Positions 1-10,536 of a stretch of DNA of 64,000 bases are shown here, one piece after another. This DNA is from Bog-473 sp963791995 (lineage in GTDB: Bacteria; Actinomycetota; Acidimicrobiia; Acidimicrobiales; RAAP-2), in the NCBI GenBank assembly GCA_963791995.1, contig CAWBUQ010000019.1, forward strand, positions 62,001 through 126,000. Reading direction: 5' to 3'. Each line of letters starts with the position of its first letter. The stretch's first letter is position 1. A program made the translations under genes and the position numbers. Under the pieces are notes generated by a model. It saw only the letters and a program-made list of their open reading frames with translations. It was not told the DNA's origin and searched no databases.

Positions 1-1
1 T

Positions 2-800
2 AAGTTCGCCGACCCGCGGTGGCGCCACTTCTGGCGCTGGGGGCTCTCGATCGGCAGCGCGCTCATCCCCTTCCTCATCGGGGTGGCGCTCGGAGACCTG
101 CTCCACGGTCTGCCTATCAACAAGCAGCACGAGTTCACCGGCGGTTTCTGGCAGCTGCTGACGCCCTTCGGGCTGTGGACCGGATTGACCCTGGTGGTGC
201 TCTCGCTCCTCTCGGGCGCCACCTTCCTCAGCCTCAAGACCACCGGCGAGCTTCAGGCGCGGGCCGAACGCGCCGCCGCCGGCATCGGGGTGGTGGCGGT
301 GATCGTCGCGTTCGGCTTCATGACCTGGGTCCACGTCGGGCTGAGTACCGGCTTCGTTCCCGAGCCGCTCGAGGCCCTGGCGCTCCTGGCGGTGATCGTG
401 GCCGCCTGGGCGGCCCGCGAGCGCGCCGAGGGCTGGGCCTTCATTGCCGCGTGCGTCGGCATCGGTGGCACGGTCGGCTCCCTCTTCACCGAGCTCTACC
501 CGCGGGTGATGATCTCGAGCACGAACACCGCCTACGACCTCACCGTCGCCAACACGGCCAGTCCCTCGTACTCGCTCAAGGTCATGACGGTCGTCGCCGC
601 GATCTTCTTCCCGATCGTCCTCATCTACCAGGGCTGGACGTACAAGGTCTTCCGACGACGCGCTCTCGGTGCCACCGACGAGCGACGAGTTGGAGGGTCA
701 AGGCCCGGCGCCGGACGCACCGGTGACGCCGGGGGCCAGCGCGGTCACCGCGACCGGCACCGACCCGGGCGGACCGGGCGCGGCATCACCACAGACGTGA
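2..800 (+). CDS. cydB: Cytochrome bd ubiquinol oxidase subunit II (3' part)
   Basis: Membrane subunit II of cytochrome bd oxidase, a quinol:O2 oxidoreductase of the respiratory chain. Only the C-terminal part is inside the window; the frame is already open at base 2. The CydB signature FADPRWRHFWRWG and the conserved loop GLPINKQHEFTGGF are visible, followed by four to five hydrophobic helices and the family ending IYQGWTYKVFRRR. The frame then reads on into an Arg-rich tail to 817. In the +1 frame the tail becomes Pro/Thr/Gly-rich and stops at 800, which looks more natural, so an indel near 650 is likely. The downstream GH15 gene begins 26 bp later. The family call is sure; the exact end is not. 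Confidence 0.9.
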
Positions 801-826
801 TCCCGCGATCCCGTTAGCATGCGACG

Positions 827-2718
<1,892 letters not shown>

Positions 2719-2722
<4 letters not shown>

Positions 2723-4174
2723 GCGACGCGGCGACCCGGCCAGCTCCGGTGCGCACTGCGACACCGCACCGGGTCGTGGTCGTCGGTGGCGGATTCGGCG
2801 GATTGCTCGCCACCCGCTTCCTTACCCGGGTCGAGGAATGTCGAGATCACGCTGATCGATCGGCGGAACCATCACCTGTTCCAGCCGCTGCTCTACCAGG
2901 TGGCGACGGGGATCCTCTCGCCGGGCCAGATCTCCCCGGTGTTGCGCCACATGTTGCGGCGACGGCGCAACGTGCGGGTGATCCTGTCGTCGGTCACCGG
3001 GTTCGACCTCGAGCGCCGGATCGTGCACACGACGTCGCTTCCCGGACGCTTCGACGAGTACCCCTACGACAGCCTCATCGTGTCGGCCGGCGCCGGGCAG
3101 TCGTATTTTGGTCACGACGAGTTCGCGCTGATCGCGCCGGGCATGAAGACGATCGACGACGCCATGGAACTCCGGCGCCGCGTCTATGGCGCACTGGAGC
3201 TGGCCGAGACCATGAGGGACGAGGCCCTCGAGCGCTTCTGGATGACTTTCGTCGATCGTCGGGCGCCGGGCCCACCGGGGTCGAACTGGCCGGGCAGATC
3301 CGCGAGCTGGCCGCTCGCAGCCTCAGCCGCGACTTCCGAACGATCAACCCTTCTTCGCGTCCGCGTCATCCTCGTCGACGGCGGCACTGAGCCACTGGCC
3401 ACCTTCGGCGGCGAACTCTCCGAGCGGGCGAGCCGGACCCTCGAGAAAATGGGGGTGGAGCTGCAGATGGGCCTCCGCGTGGTCGGGGTCGACCCGTTCG
3501 GCGTCGACACCGAGAACGAAAGAAGGAGACGCGCCGCTTCGAGGCCGGGACCACGATCTGGGCCGCCGGGGTCCAGGCGTCGTCGCTGGCCGGCATGCTG
3601 GCCGAGGCCACGGGGGCGACGACGGATCGGGCCGGGCGTATCGAGGTCCAGCCCGACCTCACCCTCCCGGACCACCCCGAAGTCTTCGCGGTGGGGGACA
3701 TGGCGTCGATCAACGACCTGCCGGGCGTCGCCGAGGTGGCCATGCAGGGCGGCCTGCACGCGGGCAACACCATCAAGCGCCGAATGAAGGGCAAGGACAG
3801 CGTCCCGTTCAAGTATCGCGACCTCGGGACCGCAGCCGCCATCGGCCGCTTCAAGTCGATCGTCAGCGTGCACGGCATCCGTCTGAGCGGGTTCCCCGGG
3901 TGGGTGGTGTGGTTCTTCGTCCACATCGGCTTCTTGAACGGCTTCGGCAACAAGCTCAGCACCATGTTGCGCTGGTTCCGCTCCATGGTCGGTCACGCCC
4001 GTCCCGAACGCGTGTTCAGCGTCGGGCACACCGGCGGCGACCTGAGCCTGCCCGATGGACGTGAAGGCCAAAATCATGCCTCACGACTTTCCGGTGCAGA
4101 CGGACGTGCCCGGCTGGGCCGAGCGTGTGGCCAACGCAGAGTCCGCGGAGCCGCCGCAGCAGTCCGCTGGCTGA
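2719..4174 (+). CDS. ndh: Type II NADH:quinone oxidoreductase, five frameshifts
   Basis: Single-subunit, non-proton-pumping NADH dehydrogenase on the inner face of the membrane. It passes electrons to quinone and so could feed the bd oxidase next door. Starts at GTG 2719, overlapping the GH15 stop (GTGA). The FAD site VVVVGGGFGG is at residues 15-24. RRNHHLFQPLLYQVATG, the second nucleotide-binding motif GAGPTGVELAG, TTIWAAGVQAS and the FAD-contact VFAVGDMA follow in order. The C-terminal membrane-associated part contains WVVWFFVHIGFLNGFGNK. Frame changes are needed near 2835, 3255, 3360, 3518 and 4057. With the last one the protein ends in QQSAG at 4174, about 480 residues, which is slightly longer than usual. 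Confidence 0.9.
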
Positions 4175-4225
4175 GGCGCCGCGAGCAAGAGGCGTCGGAG
4201 CGGGGCGACCGCTACATTGCGGCTG

Positions 4226-5020
4226 ATGATCCTCGACCGATTCCTCGTCACCGACCAGGCTGCCGTCGTCACCGCCAGCGGGCGCGGCATCGGTGCCGCC
4301 ACCGCTGTGGCGTTGGCCGAAGCGGGAGCCGACGTCGTGTTGGCCGCCCGCACCCAAGAGCAGCTGCGTGAGGTGGCCAAGCAGGTCGAGGCCGCCGGGA
4401 GGAGAGCCGTCGTCGTGCCCGGCGACCTCACCGACTACGACCTCATGGCGTCGCTGGCCGAAACAGCCTGGGCGGAGTTTGGCCGCCTCGACATCGTGGT
4501 CAACAACATGGGCGGCACCATGCCGAGGCCGCTGCTCGACACGTCTCCACGCTTCTTGGAAGAGGCCTTTCGCTTCAACGTCGCCGCCGGGCACGCGCTG
4601 GTGCGCGCTGCGGTGCCGCGCATGCTCGAAGGAGACCATCCCGGCGGCGCCATCGTCAGCATCTCGTCGGTCATGGGCCACGTGGCCGGGCGCGGGTACC
4701 TCGGCTACGGGACCGTGAAAGGCGCGGTCGAGCAGTACACACGGCTCGCCTCGCGCGACCTCGCGCCGCGCATCCGCGTGAACGCCATCGGCGTGGGATC
4801 CACCGCCACCTCCGCGCTCGACATCGTCATGTCGAGCGACGAGCTGCGCACGGCGATGGAAGACGCCACGCCGCTCAGGCGCCTCGGCCATGTCGACGAC
4901 ATCGCCTCGGCGATCCTGTATCTCGCCTCTCCCGCCGGGTCCTACGTCACAGGGAAGATCATTGAGGTCGACGGCGGCCTGCAGTCGCCCAACCTCGAGA
5001 TGCCGATTCCGGACCTCTAA
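4226..5020 (+). CDS. Short-chain dehydrogenase/reductase (SDR), copy 1 of SDR/DapB-like module
   Basis: NAD(P)-dependent oxidoreductase of the classical SDR family. The ATG at 4226 gives MILDRF, the same start as the paralogue at 28808, so I prefer it to a TTG at 4217. The cofactor loop reads TASGRGIG at residues 16-23 instead of the usual TGxxxGIG. NNMGG follows in the middle. The catalytic Ser lies in SISSVMG and the YxxxK pair in YGTVKG. The C-terminal YVTGKIIEVDGG is typical. Uninterrupted, 264 residues. It is followed after 43 bp by a DapB-like reductase, and the same pairing in reversed order exists at 27737-29624. The substrate is unknown; neighbours suggest hydroxy-acid, terpenoid or sterol-type chemistry (inference). 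Confidence 0.88.
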   Translation: MILDRFLVTDQAAVVTASGRGIGAATAVALAEAGADVVLAARTQEQLREVAKQVEAAGRRAVVVPGDLTDYDLMASLAETAWAEFGRLDIVVNNMGGTMPRPLLDTSPRFLEEAFRFNVAAGHALVRAAVPRMLEGDHPGGAIVSISSVMGHVAGRGYLGYGTVKGAVEQYTRLASRDLAPRIRVNAIGVGSTATSALDIVMSSDELRTAMEDATPLRRLGHVDDIASAILYLASPAGSYVTGKIIEVDGGLQSPNLEMPIPDL

Positions 5021-5063
5021 CCCGTCTCGATTCATCCATCCCCCAGCGACCAAGGAGGCGGTC

Positions 5064-6124
5064 ATGTACCGCGTCGTGCAATGGAGTACCGGCAACGTGG
5101 GGCGTCACGCCTTGGCCGGCATCGACGCCCACCCCGAGCTCCAATTGGTCGGGGTCTTCGTCTCCAATCCGGACAAGGCCGGACATGACGCCGGCGAGCT
5201 GGCCGGGCTCACGCGCACGTTCGGTGTGGCGGCGACGACCGACGCCGAGGCACTCTCGCGCTCGAGCCGGACTGCATCGTGCACACGGGCATGGCCGACA
5301 ACCGCATCTTCGAGGCGCTCGGCGACCTCGAGCGATTCCTCGAGGCGGGATGCAACGTCGTGTCCTCGAGCCCGGTCATGTTGCAGTACCCCGAGCCCGG
5401 CGACCCGCTGGCGGCACCGGTCATCGCGGCGGCGGAGAAGGCGGGCGTCTCCATCTTCGTCAACGGGGTGGACCCCGGCTTCGCCAACGACGCGCTTCCG
5501 CTCGTGCTTTCGGGCATCTGCGAGCGGATCGAGGAGGTCCGATGCTCCGAGGTGCTGAACTACAACACCTACAACCAGCCCATGGTGCTCTTCGACATCA
5601 TGGGTTTCGGCCGCGACCTCGACGACGTGCCCATGCTGTTGAGCCCGGGCGTCCTCACCATGGCCTGGGGCAGCGTGGTGCGCCAGATCGCCGCCGGACT
5701 CGGTCTGACCCTGGACGCGGTCACCGAGTGGTACGAGCGCGAGGCCGCACCCGAGGACTTCGAGGTCGATGCCGGCACGATCAAGGCGGGTACCGCCGCC
5801 GCCCTGCACTTCGAGGTGCGCGGCATGGTGGCAGAGCGCCCCGTCATCGTGCTCGAGCACGTCACCCGGCTGCGCGACGACCTCGGCGCCGACTGGCCCC
5901 AGCCCGCCGGCCACGGCTGCTACCGCGTCCAGATCACAGGCGAGCCCAACTACACGCTCGACCTGCAGCTGATGGGCACCGACGGCGACCACAACACCGC
6001 CGGGCTCAAAGCCACCGCCATGCGCCTCGTCAACGCGGTGCCGGCCGTCGTGGAGGCGGCCCCGGGCCTCGTCACCGCGCTCGCCCTCCCGCTGGTGACC
6101 GGGCGAGGGCTCGTCGTCACCTGA
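5064..6124 (+). CDS. DapB-like NAD(P)H-dependent reductase/amine dehydrogenase family protein, copy 1, one frameshift
   Basis: Rossmann-fold oxidoreductase of the dihydrodipicolinate reductase-like family that is abundant in mycobacteria and other actinobacteria and often annotated as NAD(P)H-dependent amine dehydrogenase. ATG 5064 follows a good ribosome site (AAGGAGG). The cofactor motif VVQWSTGNVGRHAL is at residues 4-17. The frame breaks near 5260, where about one base is missing, and resumes with LEPDCIVHTGMADNRIFEALGDL. The conserved segment VSIFVNGVDPGFANDALP follows, then a C-terminal half ending LVTGRGLVVT. Repaired length is about 353 residues. It is not the lysine-pathway DapB, which is much shorter. 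Paralogue of the gene at 27737. Confidence 0.85.
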
Positions 6125-6270
6125 GCCGGCATGCCCGGGACGAGGGTCGACGGACTCGTGGCGCCGGGGTGACCCCTGCGATCAGGCTCCGAACCCCCAA
6201 ACGCACAATTCTCCATAAACCAGCAGCGCCGCGCTGTTGAGTCGACCCCCAGGCGGGGCGACAAGACGGC

Positions 6271-6860
6271 ATGCCCGAAAATATGGCGGTCGCGCCGCGC
6301 GGCCGGTGGCGCCGGAGAGTCGCGACCACGGGAGTGGCCGTCCTCGCCGAGTCCCTGTTCGCAGGGGCATCGATCGCCCACGCCGCGGAATCCACGCCAG
6401 GCGCTTTAGGGCTCAGGAACGTCGGCAGGTGACACGGTGGCCACCAACCCACCCACCACCGTGTCGCCTGCTGCCGACGTCGATGGCAGTGCGGTGAGCG
6501 TCCCGACCGATGGGAACGGCGCCGTCCAACAGACCCTCAGCGTGTCGGTCCTCCCGGGCACCATCTCGGTGTCACAGCGAGCGAGTCCGCGTCGCTGGCG
6601 CAATTGGGCGAGTTCGGCCAGTTCTTCGGGTCGCTGGCGCCCGATCGCGGTCAACGACTACCGCGGGTTGTTGGTCGGCTGGCACGCCACCGTGTCGCTG
6701 CAATCGGTGACAGGGTTGAGCGCGTCGGCGCTGACCGGGGCCCGGATCTGCGTGGTCCCCCACACGCCGACCTTGGTGGAGGGGACCCCGGCTGACGTGG
6801 AGCGGGCGGCGCCGCACTCCTGCGCCGGCGCGGGTCCGCCGATTCCCGGTGTTCTTCGCC
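6271..6860 (+). CDS. Secreted protein of unknown function, frameshifted
   Basis: Not recognised as a named family. An ATG at 6271 starts a typical export signal: Arg-rich n-region GRWRRR, hydrophobic TTGVAVLAESLFAGA, and cleavage site AHA-AES at about residues 35-40. The frame then shifts near 6410 into a Thr/Pro/Val-rich stretch (TNPPTTVSPAADVDG). Further shifts occur near 6575 and 6640, after which the protein continues as DYRGLLVGWHATVSLQSVTG and ARICVVPHTPTLVEGTPADV. It resembles small exported beta-rich surface proteins. The C-terminus is unclear because the reading frame is lost around 6850; the end given is approximate. The methyltransferase begins shortly after. Confidence 0.5.
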
Positions 6861-6930
6861 GCTCACGGTTTCGCCGTCGCCGTGCACGAGCCGATCGAGC
6901 GCCTCGGTCCGCCGCTGGCGATACTGGGGC

Positions 6931-7752
6931 GTGGTTCCTCTTCCTCCAGACACCCGCGACGACGCGCCCGGTCATGGCGGTCCCGCCACGCTCGACTACC
7001 TGGCGGCCAACGTGGCCGACTGGACCACGCAGGCGGACGACCAGCGCGCTTTCGGCCGTCGGGCCTGGGCCAAGGAAGAGCCGACGTGGGGGATCTTCGC
7101 CGTCCCCGAGTCAAAGGTCGGGATCCTTCCGCCAGATGTCGGCGGTCTCGACGTGCTCGAGCTCGGCTGCGGCACCGGCTACGTGTCGGCCTGGCTGGCG
7201 CGCCGGGGCGCACGGCCGATCGCGTTCGACCCCACGCCCAGCCAGCTGGCGATCGCGGGCGACCTGCAGGTCGAGTTCGGCCTGGCCTTCCCGTTGGTCC
7301 GTGCAGCAGGCGAGCACCTGCCCTTCGCCGACGACTCCTTCGACCTGGCCATCAGCGAGTACGGCGCGGCCATCTGGGCCGATCCCTACCGGTGGATCCC
7401 AGAAGCCGCCCGCGTGCTGCGCCGCGGCGGGATGCTCCTCTTCCTCGGCAACAGCACGCTGTCCATGCTGTGCGCCCACGAAGACGACGACGGGCCGAGC
7501 GATGCCAGGTTGCGCCGGCCGCAGTTCGGCCTGCATCGCATCGACTGGGATGACCCTGTGTGCCGCGAGTTCCACTTGAGCCACGGCGATCGGATCCGGC
7601 TGTTGCGGCGGTGCGGGTTCGAGATCCTCGACCTGGTCGAACTGCGGCCTCGGCACGGCGCGACCACCCGGTACACACACATGACGTACGAATGGGCCCG
7701 CCAGTGGCCGTGCGAGGAAGCCTGGAAGGCCCGGCTGGCTCCCCCGTCGTGA
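6931..7752 (+). CDS. Class I SAM-dependent methyltransferase
   Basis: Cytoplasmic methyltransferase with the Rossmann-like SAM fold. GTG 6931 is the likely start. Motif I is LELGCGTGYVSAWLA at about residues 73-87. An acidic residue at the end of beta-2 follows in IAFDPTPSQ, and motif post-I lies in LPFADDSFDLAISEYGAA. The C-terminal part carries FHLSHGDRIRLLRRCGFEILDLVELRP, the usual layout for class 11-type methyltransferases. 273 residues, no break. The substrate is unknown. It lies downstream of the broken secreted protein and upstream of the YCII/sigma pair but has no obvious functional link to either. Confidence 0.85.
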   Translation: MVPLPPDTRDDAPGHGGPATLDYLAANVADWTTQADDQRAFGRRAWAKEEPTWGIFAVPESKVGILPPDVGGLDVLELGCGTGYVSAWLARRGARPIAFDPTPSQLAIAGDLQVEFGLAFPLVRAAGEHLPFADDSFDLAISEYGAAIWADPYRWIPEAARVLRRGGMLLFLGNSTLSMLCAHEDDDGPSDARLRRPQFGLHRIDWDDPVCREFHLSHGDRIRLLRRCGFEILDLVELRPRHGATTRYTHMTYEWARQWPCEEAWKARLAPPS

Positions 7753-7868
7753 GCGCTGGTGTCGTCTTTTCCCGAGAATTCGCTTCGGGGGTGTCGAAAA
7801 TCAGTCACCGGCTCCGACTCCTTCGCTGTCCGGCGCCACCGTGGCGCCCGAACAGAAAGGATGGAGCC

Positions 7869-8270
7869 ATGCGATTCATGCTCATGCAGCACTACGGGGG
7901 CGTCGAAGGTGACTGCCCACCGATGTACGAGTGGAGCCCGGCCGAGGTCCAGGCCCACATCGCCTTCCAGCAGGCACTCAACCAGCGACTCGAAGAGCTC
8001 GGCGAGTTCATCGACGGTCAGGGGTTGGCCGGTCCCGACGAGGCGCGCTTCGTGGTGTCCGACGGCACCACCCCGGCCCTGGTCACCGACGGCCCCTTCC
8101 CCGAGTCCAAGGAGCTCCTGGCCGGGTACCGGGTCGTCGAAGTGGACACGCTCGAGCGGGCACTCGCCATCGCCGCGGAGATCTCGGCCGCACCGGGTGC
8201 GGGCGGGCGGCCGATTCAACAGCGGATCGAAGTCCGCGAGATCCTGAGCGCGCCCGACCCGGAGGTGTGA
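7869..8270 (+). CDS. YCII (DGPF) domain protein
   Basis: Small cytoplasmic ferredoxin-like protein of the YCII/DGPF family. ATG 7869 follows an AAAGGATGGAG ribosome site, giving 133 residues. The N-terminal MRFMLMQHYGG and the family-naming VTDGPFPESKELLAGYRVV at about residues 72-90 are clear. Its stop lies 3 bp before the start of an ECF sigma factor with a C-terminal extension. Genes of this kind sit next to ECF42-type sigma factors in many actinobacteria, so the pair is very likely one transcription unit. The biochemical role of DGPF proteins in these loci is not settled. Confidence 0.92.
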   Translation: MRFMLMQHYGGVEGDCPPMYEWSPAEVQAHIAFQQALNQRLEELGEFIDGQGLAGPDEARFVVSDGTTPALVTDGPFPESKELLAGYRVVEVDTLERALAIAAEISAAPGAGGRPIQQRIEVREILSAPDPEV

Positions 8271-8273
8271 GGG

Positions 8274-9519
8274 TTGGCTGGAGCCGACGGCACGGAGGGC
8301 CTGTTGCGTGCACTGGCGCCGCATGCCCTCGCCGTCGTGGTGCGCCGCTACGGCCACTTCGCCGACGCCGAGGACGCCGTGCAAGAGGCCTTGCTCGCCG
8401 CCACCGAATCGTGGCCGGGCGCCGGTGTCCCCGAACACCCCCTCGGCTGGCTCGTGCGCGTCGCCTCGCGCCGGATGGCCGACGCCTTCCGTCGTGACGA
8501 AGCACGCCGGCGGCGCGAGGACGTGGCGGCGTCATGGTCCAGTCGTGCACCCGACCCGGCCGCCGGACGCGATGACACCCTCGCTCTCTTCTTCATGTGC
8601 TGCCACCCCTCGCTGCCTCCAGCCGGTGCCGTCGCACTGACCCTGCGCGCCGTCGGGGGGCTGACGACCAAGGAGATCGCCACCGCCTTCTTGGTCCCCG
8701 AGGCCACCATGGCCCAGCGCATCAGCCGGGCCAAGCGCAGCGTGGCCGAGTCGGGCGAGCCGTTCGCGCCGCCAGGTCCCGACTCGTGGAGCACACGCCT
8801 CGCCCTGGTCCTGCGCGTCGTCTACCTGATCTTCAACGAGGGCTATGCCTCGAGTGGCGGGCCGAACCTCGGGCGAAACGACCTGGCGACCGAGGCCCTG
8901 CGCCTGGGCCGGCTGCTCCGCGACCTGCTGCCCGACGAGGCCGAGGTCAGCGCGCTGCTCGCGCTCATGCTCCTCCACGAGGCGCGGCAGCGCGGCGCGC
9001 ACAGGGCCCGACGGCGCGCTGGTGCCCTTAGAAGACCAGGACCGTTCGCAATGGGATCGTGCGCTCGTCGCCGAGGGCACCACACTCGCCGCGACGGCCC
9101 TCAGCCAGGGCCCGATGGGTGAGTACGCGGCGCAGGCCGCGGTGGCGGCGCTGCATGACCAGGCGCCGCGCTACGAGGACACCGACTGGGAGCGGATCCT
9201 CGCCCTCTACACCTACCTCGACCGTCTGAGTGCCAATCCGGTCGTCCGGCTCAACCTGGCGGTGGCGGCGGCCATGGTCGACGGACCCGACCGCGGACTT
9301 GCCATCCTCGACGAGCTCGCCGCCTCGGGCGCCCTGGCCCGCTCGCACCGGCTGCACGCCGTGCGCGCCCATCTCCTCGAGCAAATGGGCGACGCCGAAG
9401 GAGCCAAGGCGGCGTACATCGCGGCGGCCGGAGCCAGTGCCAACGGGCGCGAACGGGACTATCTGACGATGCGGGCCGCCGCCCTGCACCCGGTTACTCC
9501 CCCGTCGAAGGATCGATGA
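8274..9519 (+). CDS. ECF sigma factor with C-terminal TPR-like extension (ECF42 type), one frameshift
   Basis: Alternative sigma factor that directs RNA polymerase to a small regulon. TTG 8274 is the apparent start. Region 2 (residues 5-75) includes YGHFADAEDAVQEALLAA. Region 4 (residues about 120-165) includes LTTKEIATAFLVPEATMAQRISRAK. A long alpha-helical extension follows (LRVVYLIFNEGYASSGG, then DQAPRYEDTDWERILALYTYLDRL), the DUF6596/TPR-like tail of the ECF42 group. One extra base near 8995 splits the gene; the rest reads in the next frame to 9519. Repaired length is about 415 residues. No anti-sigma gene is nearby, which matches ECF42, where the tail itself is thought to control activity. 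Confidence 0.9.
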
Positions 9520-9766
9520 CCATGGAGACCTCGGTCACCCGGTCGGCCGGGAAGCCGCCACAGCGCGCGTGCTCGAAGATGATGTCCTCGTCGGGCGCCA
9601 CGTAGACGCAGTAGAGCTTGTCCTCGGTCACGTAGCTCTGGAGCCACACGATCTCGGGACCGAGGGAGGAGATGACCTTGTTCGACTTGGCGCTCAGCTC
9701 CCGTACCTCGTCCGCCGTCAGCTTGCCCGCCCCGGGAACCTCTCGCTCGATCACGTATTTGGGCAT
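9494..9766 (-). CDS. DUF4242 domain protein
   Basis: Small cytoplasmic ferredoxin-fold protein of the DUF4242 family, 90 residues. The start MPKYVIERE at 9766 is fixed by a GGAGGTGG ribosome site just upstream; a longer start at 9781 has no such site. The family features WLQSYVTEDKLYCVYVAPDE and EHARCGGFPADRVTEVSMVI are visible. It is transcribed divergently from the TetR regulator at 9831. Two palindromic half-site pairs lie in and beside the 64-bp gap, so TetR control is probable. It overlaps the end of the sigma factor gene by 26 bp tail to tail. The function of DUF4242 is not known with certainty. Confidence 0.88.
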   Translation of the reverse strand: MPKYVIEREVPGAGKLTADEVRELSAKSNKVISSLGPEIVWLQSYVTEDKLYCVYVAPDEDIIFEHARCGGFPADRVTEVSMVIDPSTGE

Positions 9767-9790
9767 CAGAACCACCTCCAAGCTGGTAGC

Positions 9791-9803
9791 ATACTGAGAG
9801 TAT
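9791..9803. promoter_or_regulatory. Probable TetR operator, copy 1
   Basis: ATACT-GAG-AGTAT is a perfect 5-bp inverted repeat with a 3-bp spacer. It sits between the divergent DUF4242 and TetR genes, 24 bp upstream of the DUF4242 start. The preceding two bases (GC) and following bases repeat at copy 2, giving the shared core GCATACTGA. Position and symmetry are seen directly; binding by the adjacent TetR protein is inferred. Confidence 0.6.
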
Positions 9804-9830
9804 CTCTCTCACATACGCCTGGTACGCATT

Positions 9831-10472
9831 ATGCATACTGAAAGTACGAATGTCAACCGCCGTGTCGCCCAGGGCGAGGCCACGCGGACTGCCCTCATCG
9901 CGTCGGCCCGTGAGCTCTTCGGCGAGCACGGGTACGCCGACACGTCGATCGACGAGGTGGTGGCACGGGCGGGCGTGACCAAGGGCGCCGTGTACCACCA
10001 CTTCGAGGGCAAAGAAGGGCTCTTCAGCACCGTCTTCGAGCAGGTGTACCGCGAGGTGACGGATGAGGCGGCGGCCGCGTTCTTGGGTCCGGACTCGTGG
10101 CAGGCGTTGCTCGACGGCTGCGTCCTGTGGATCGACGCGCACCTCGATCCGGCCGTGCGACGCATCGTCCTCCAAGACGCCCGCGCCGTCATCGATTCAC
10201 AAGAGCTGCGCGCCATCGAGAACCGATTCGGCGCCGTCGCCCTCCGCGGTGCACTGCGCAAATCCATGCATGCCGGCGTCCTCGATCGTGAGCCGTTGCG
10301 GCCCCTCGCACTGCTGCTCGCCGGTGCGTTGAGCGAGGGCTGCCTCTACATCGCCGAGGCCGACGACCCGGCCCGGGCGCGCACCGAAGTGCTGGCGCTG
10401 ATCACCCGGATGCTGTCGGCGTTCCGGGTGTCGCCCGAGAGCCTCCCAGCTGGCGACGGCGCCCTCACCTAA
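9831..10472 (+). CDS. TetR family transcriptional regulator
   Basis: DNA-binding repressor, 213 residues. The helix-turn-helix is in residues about 15-62, with ALIASARELFGEHGYADTSI, DEVVARAGVTKGAVYHHFEGKE and LFSTVF. The C-terminal ligand and dimer domain contains VLQDARAVIDSQELRAIENRFG, typical of this subgroup. ATG 9831 lies four bases before a palindromic site (9835-9847), so the operator overlaps the first codons. This fits autorepression. It is divergent from the DUF4242 gene, which it probably also controls. The ligand is unknown. No frame breaks. Confidence 0.92.
   Translation: MHTESTNVNRRVAQGEATRTALIASARELFGEHGYADTSIDEVVARAGVTKGAVYHHFEGKEGLFSTVFEQVYREVTDEAAAAFLGPDSWQALLDGCVLWIDAHLDPAVRRIVLQDARAVIDSQELRAIENRFGAVALRGALRKSMHAGVLDREPLRPLALLLAGALSEGCLYIAEADDPARARTEVLALITRMLSAFRVSPESLPAGDGALT
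9835..9847. promoter_or_regulatory. Probable TetR operator, copy 2 (inside the tetR start)
   Basis: ATACT-GAA-AGTAC matches copy 1 (9791-9803) in 11 of 13 positions, and its inverted repeat has one mismatch. It starts 44 bp from copy 1, about four helical turns, so both sites lie on nearly the same face of the DNA. It overlaps codons 2-6 of the tetR gene. Autoregulation is inferred. Confidence 0.55.
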
Positions 10473-10525
10473 CCTGCGGTCCGGTCGCACGGGCCCGCCA
10501 CGAGGCACGGGCGTCGATGTGCGAC

Positions 10526-10530
10526 CGGAG
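10526..10530 (+). promoter_or_regulatory. Ribosome binding site that decides the start at 10537
   Basis: GGAGG six bases before GTG 10537. This supports 10537 over the further upstream in-frame GTG at 10519 as the start of the beta-propeller protein, and leaves a compact signal peptide. Confidence 0.5.
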
Positions 10531-10536
10531 GCACGG

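Noticed and set aside
4005..4018. LexA-box-like CGAACGCGTGTTCA
   Set aside because: It lies inside the coding sequence of ndh, has a mismatch in the last half-site base and no gene start nearby. It encodes the conserved PERVFSV segment.
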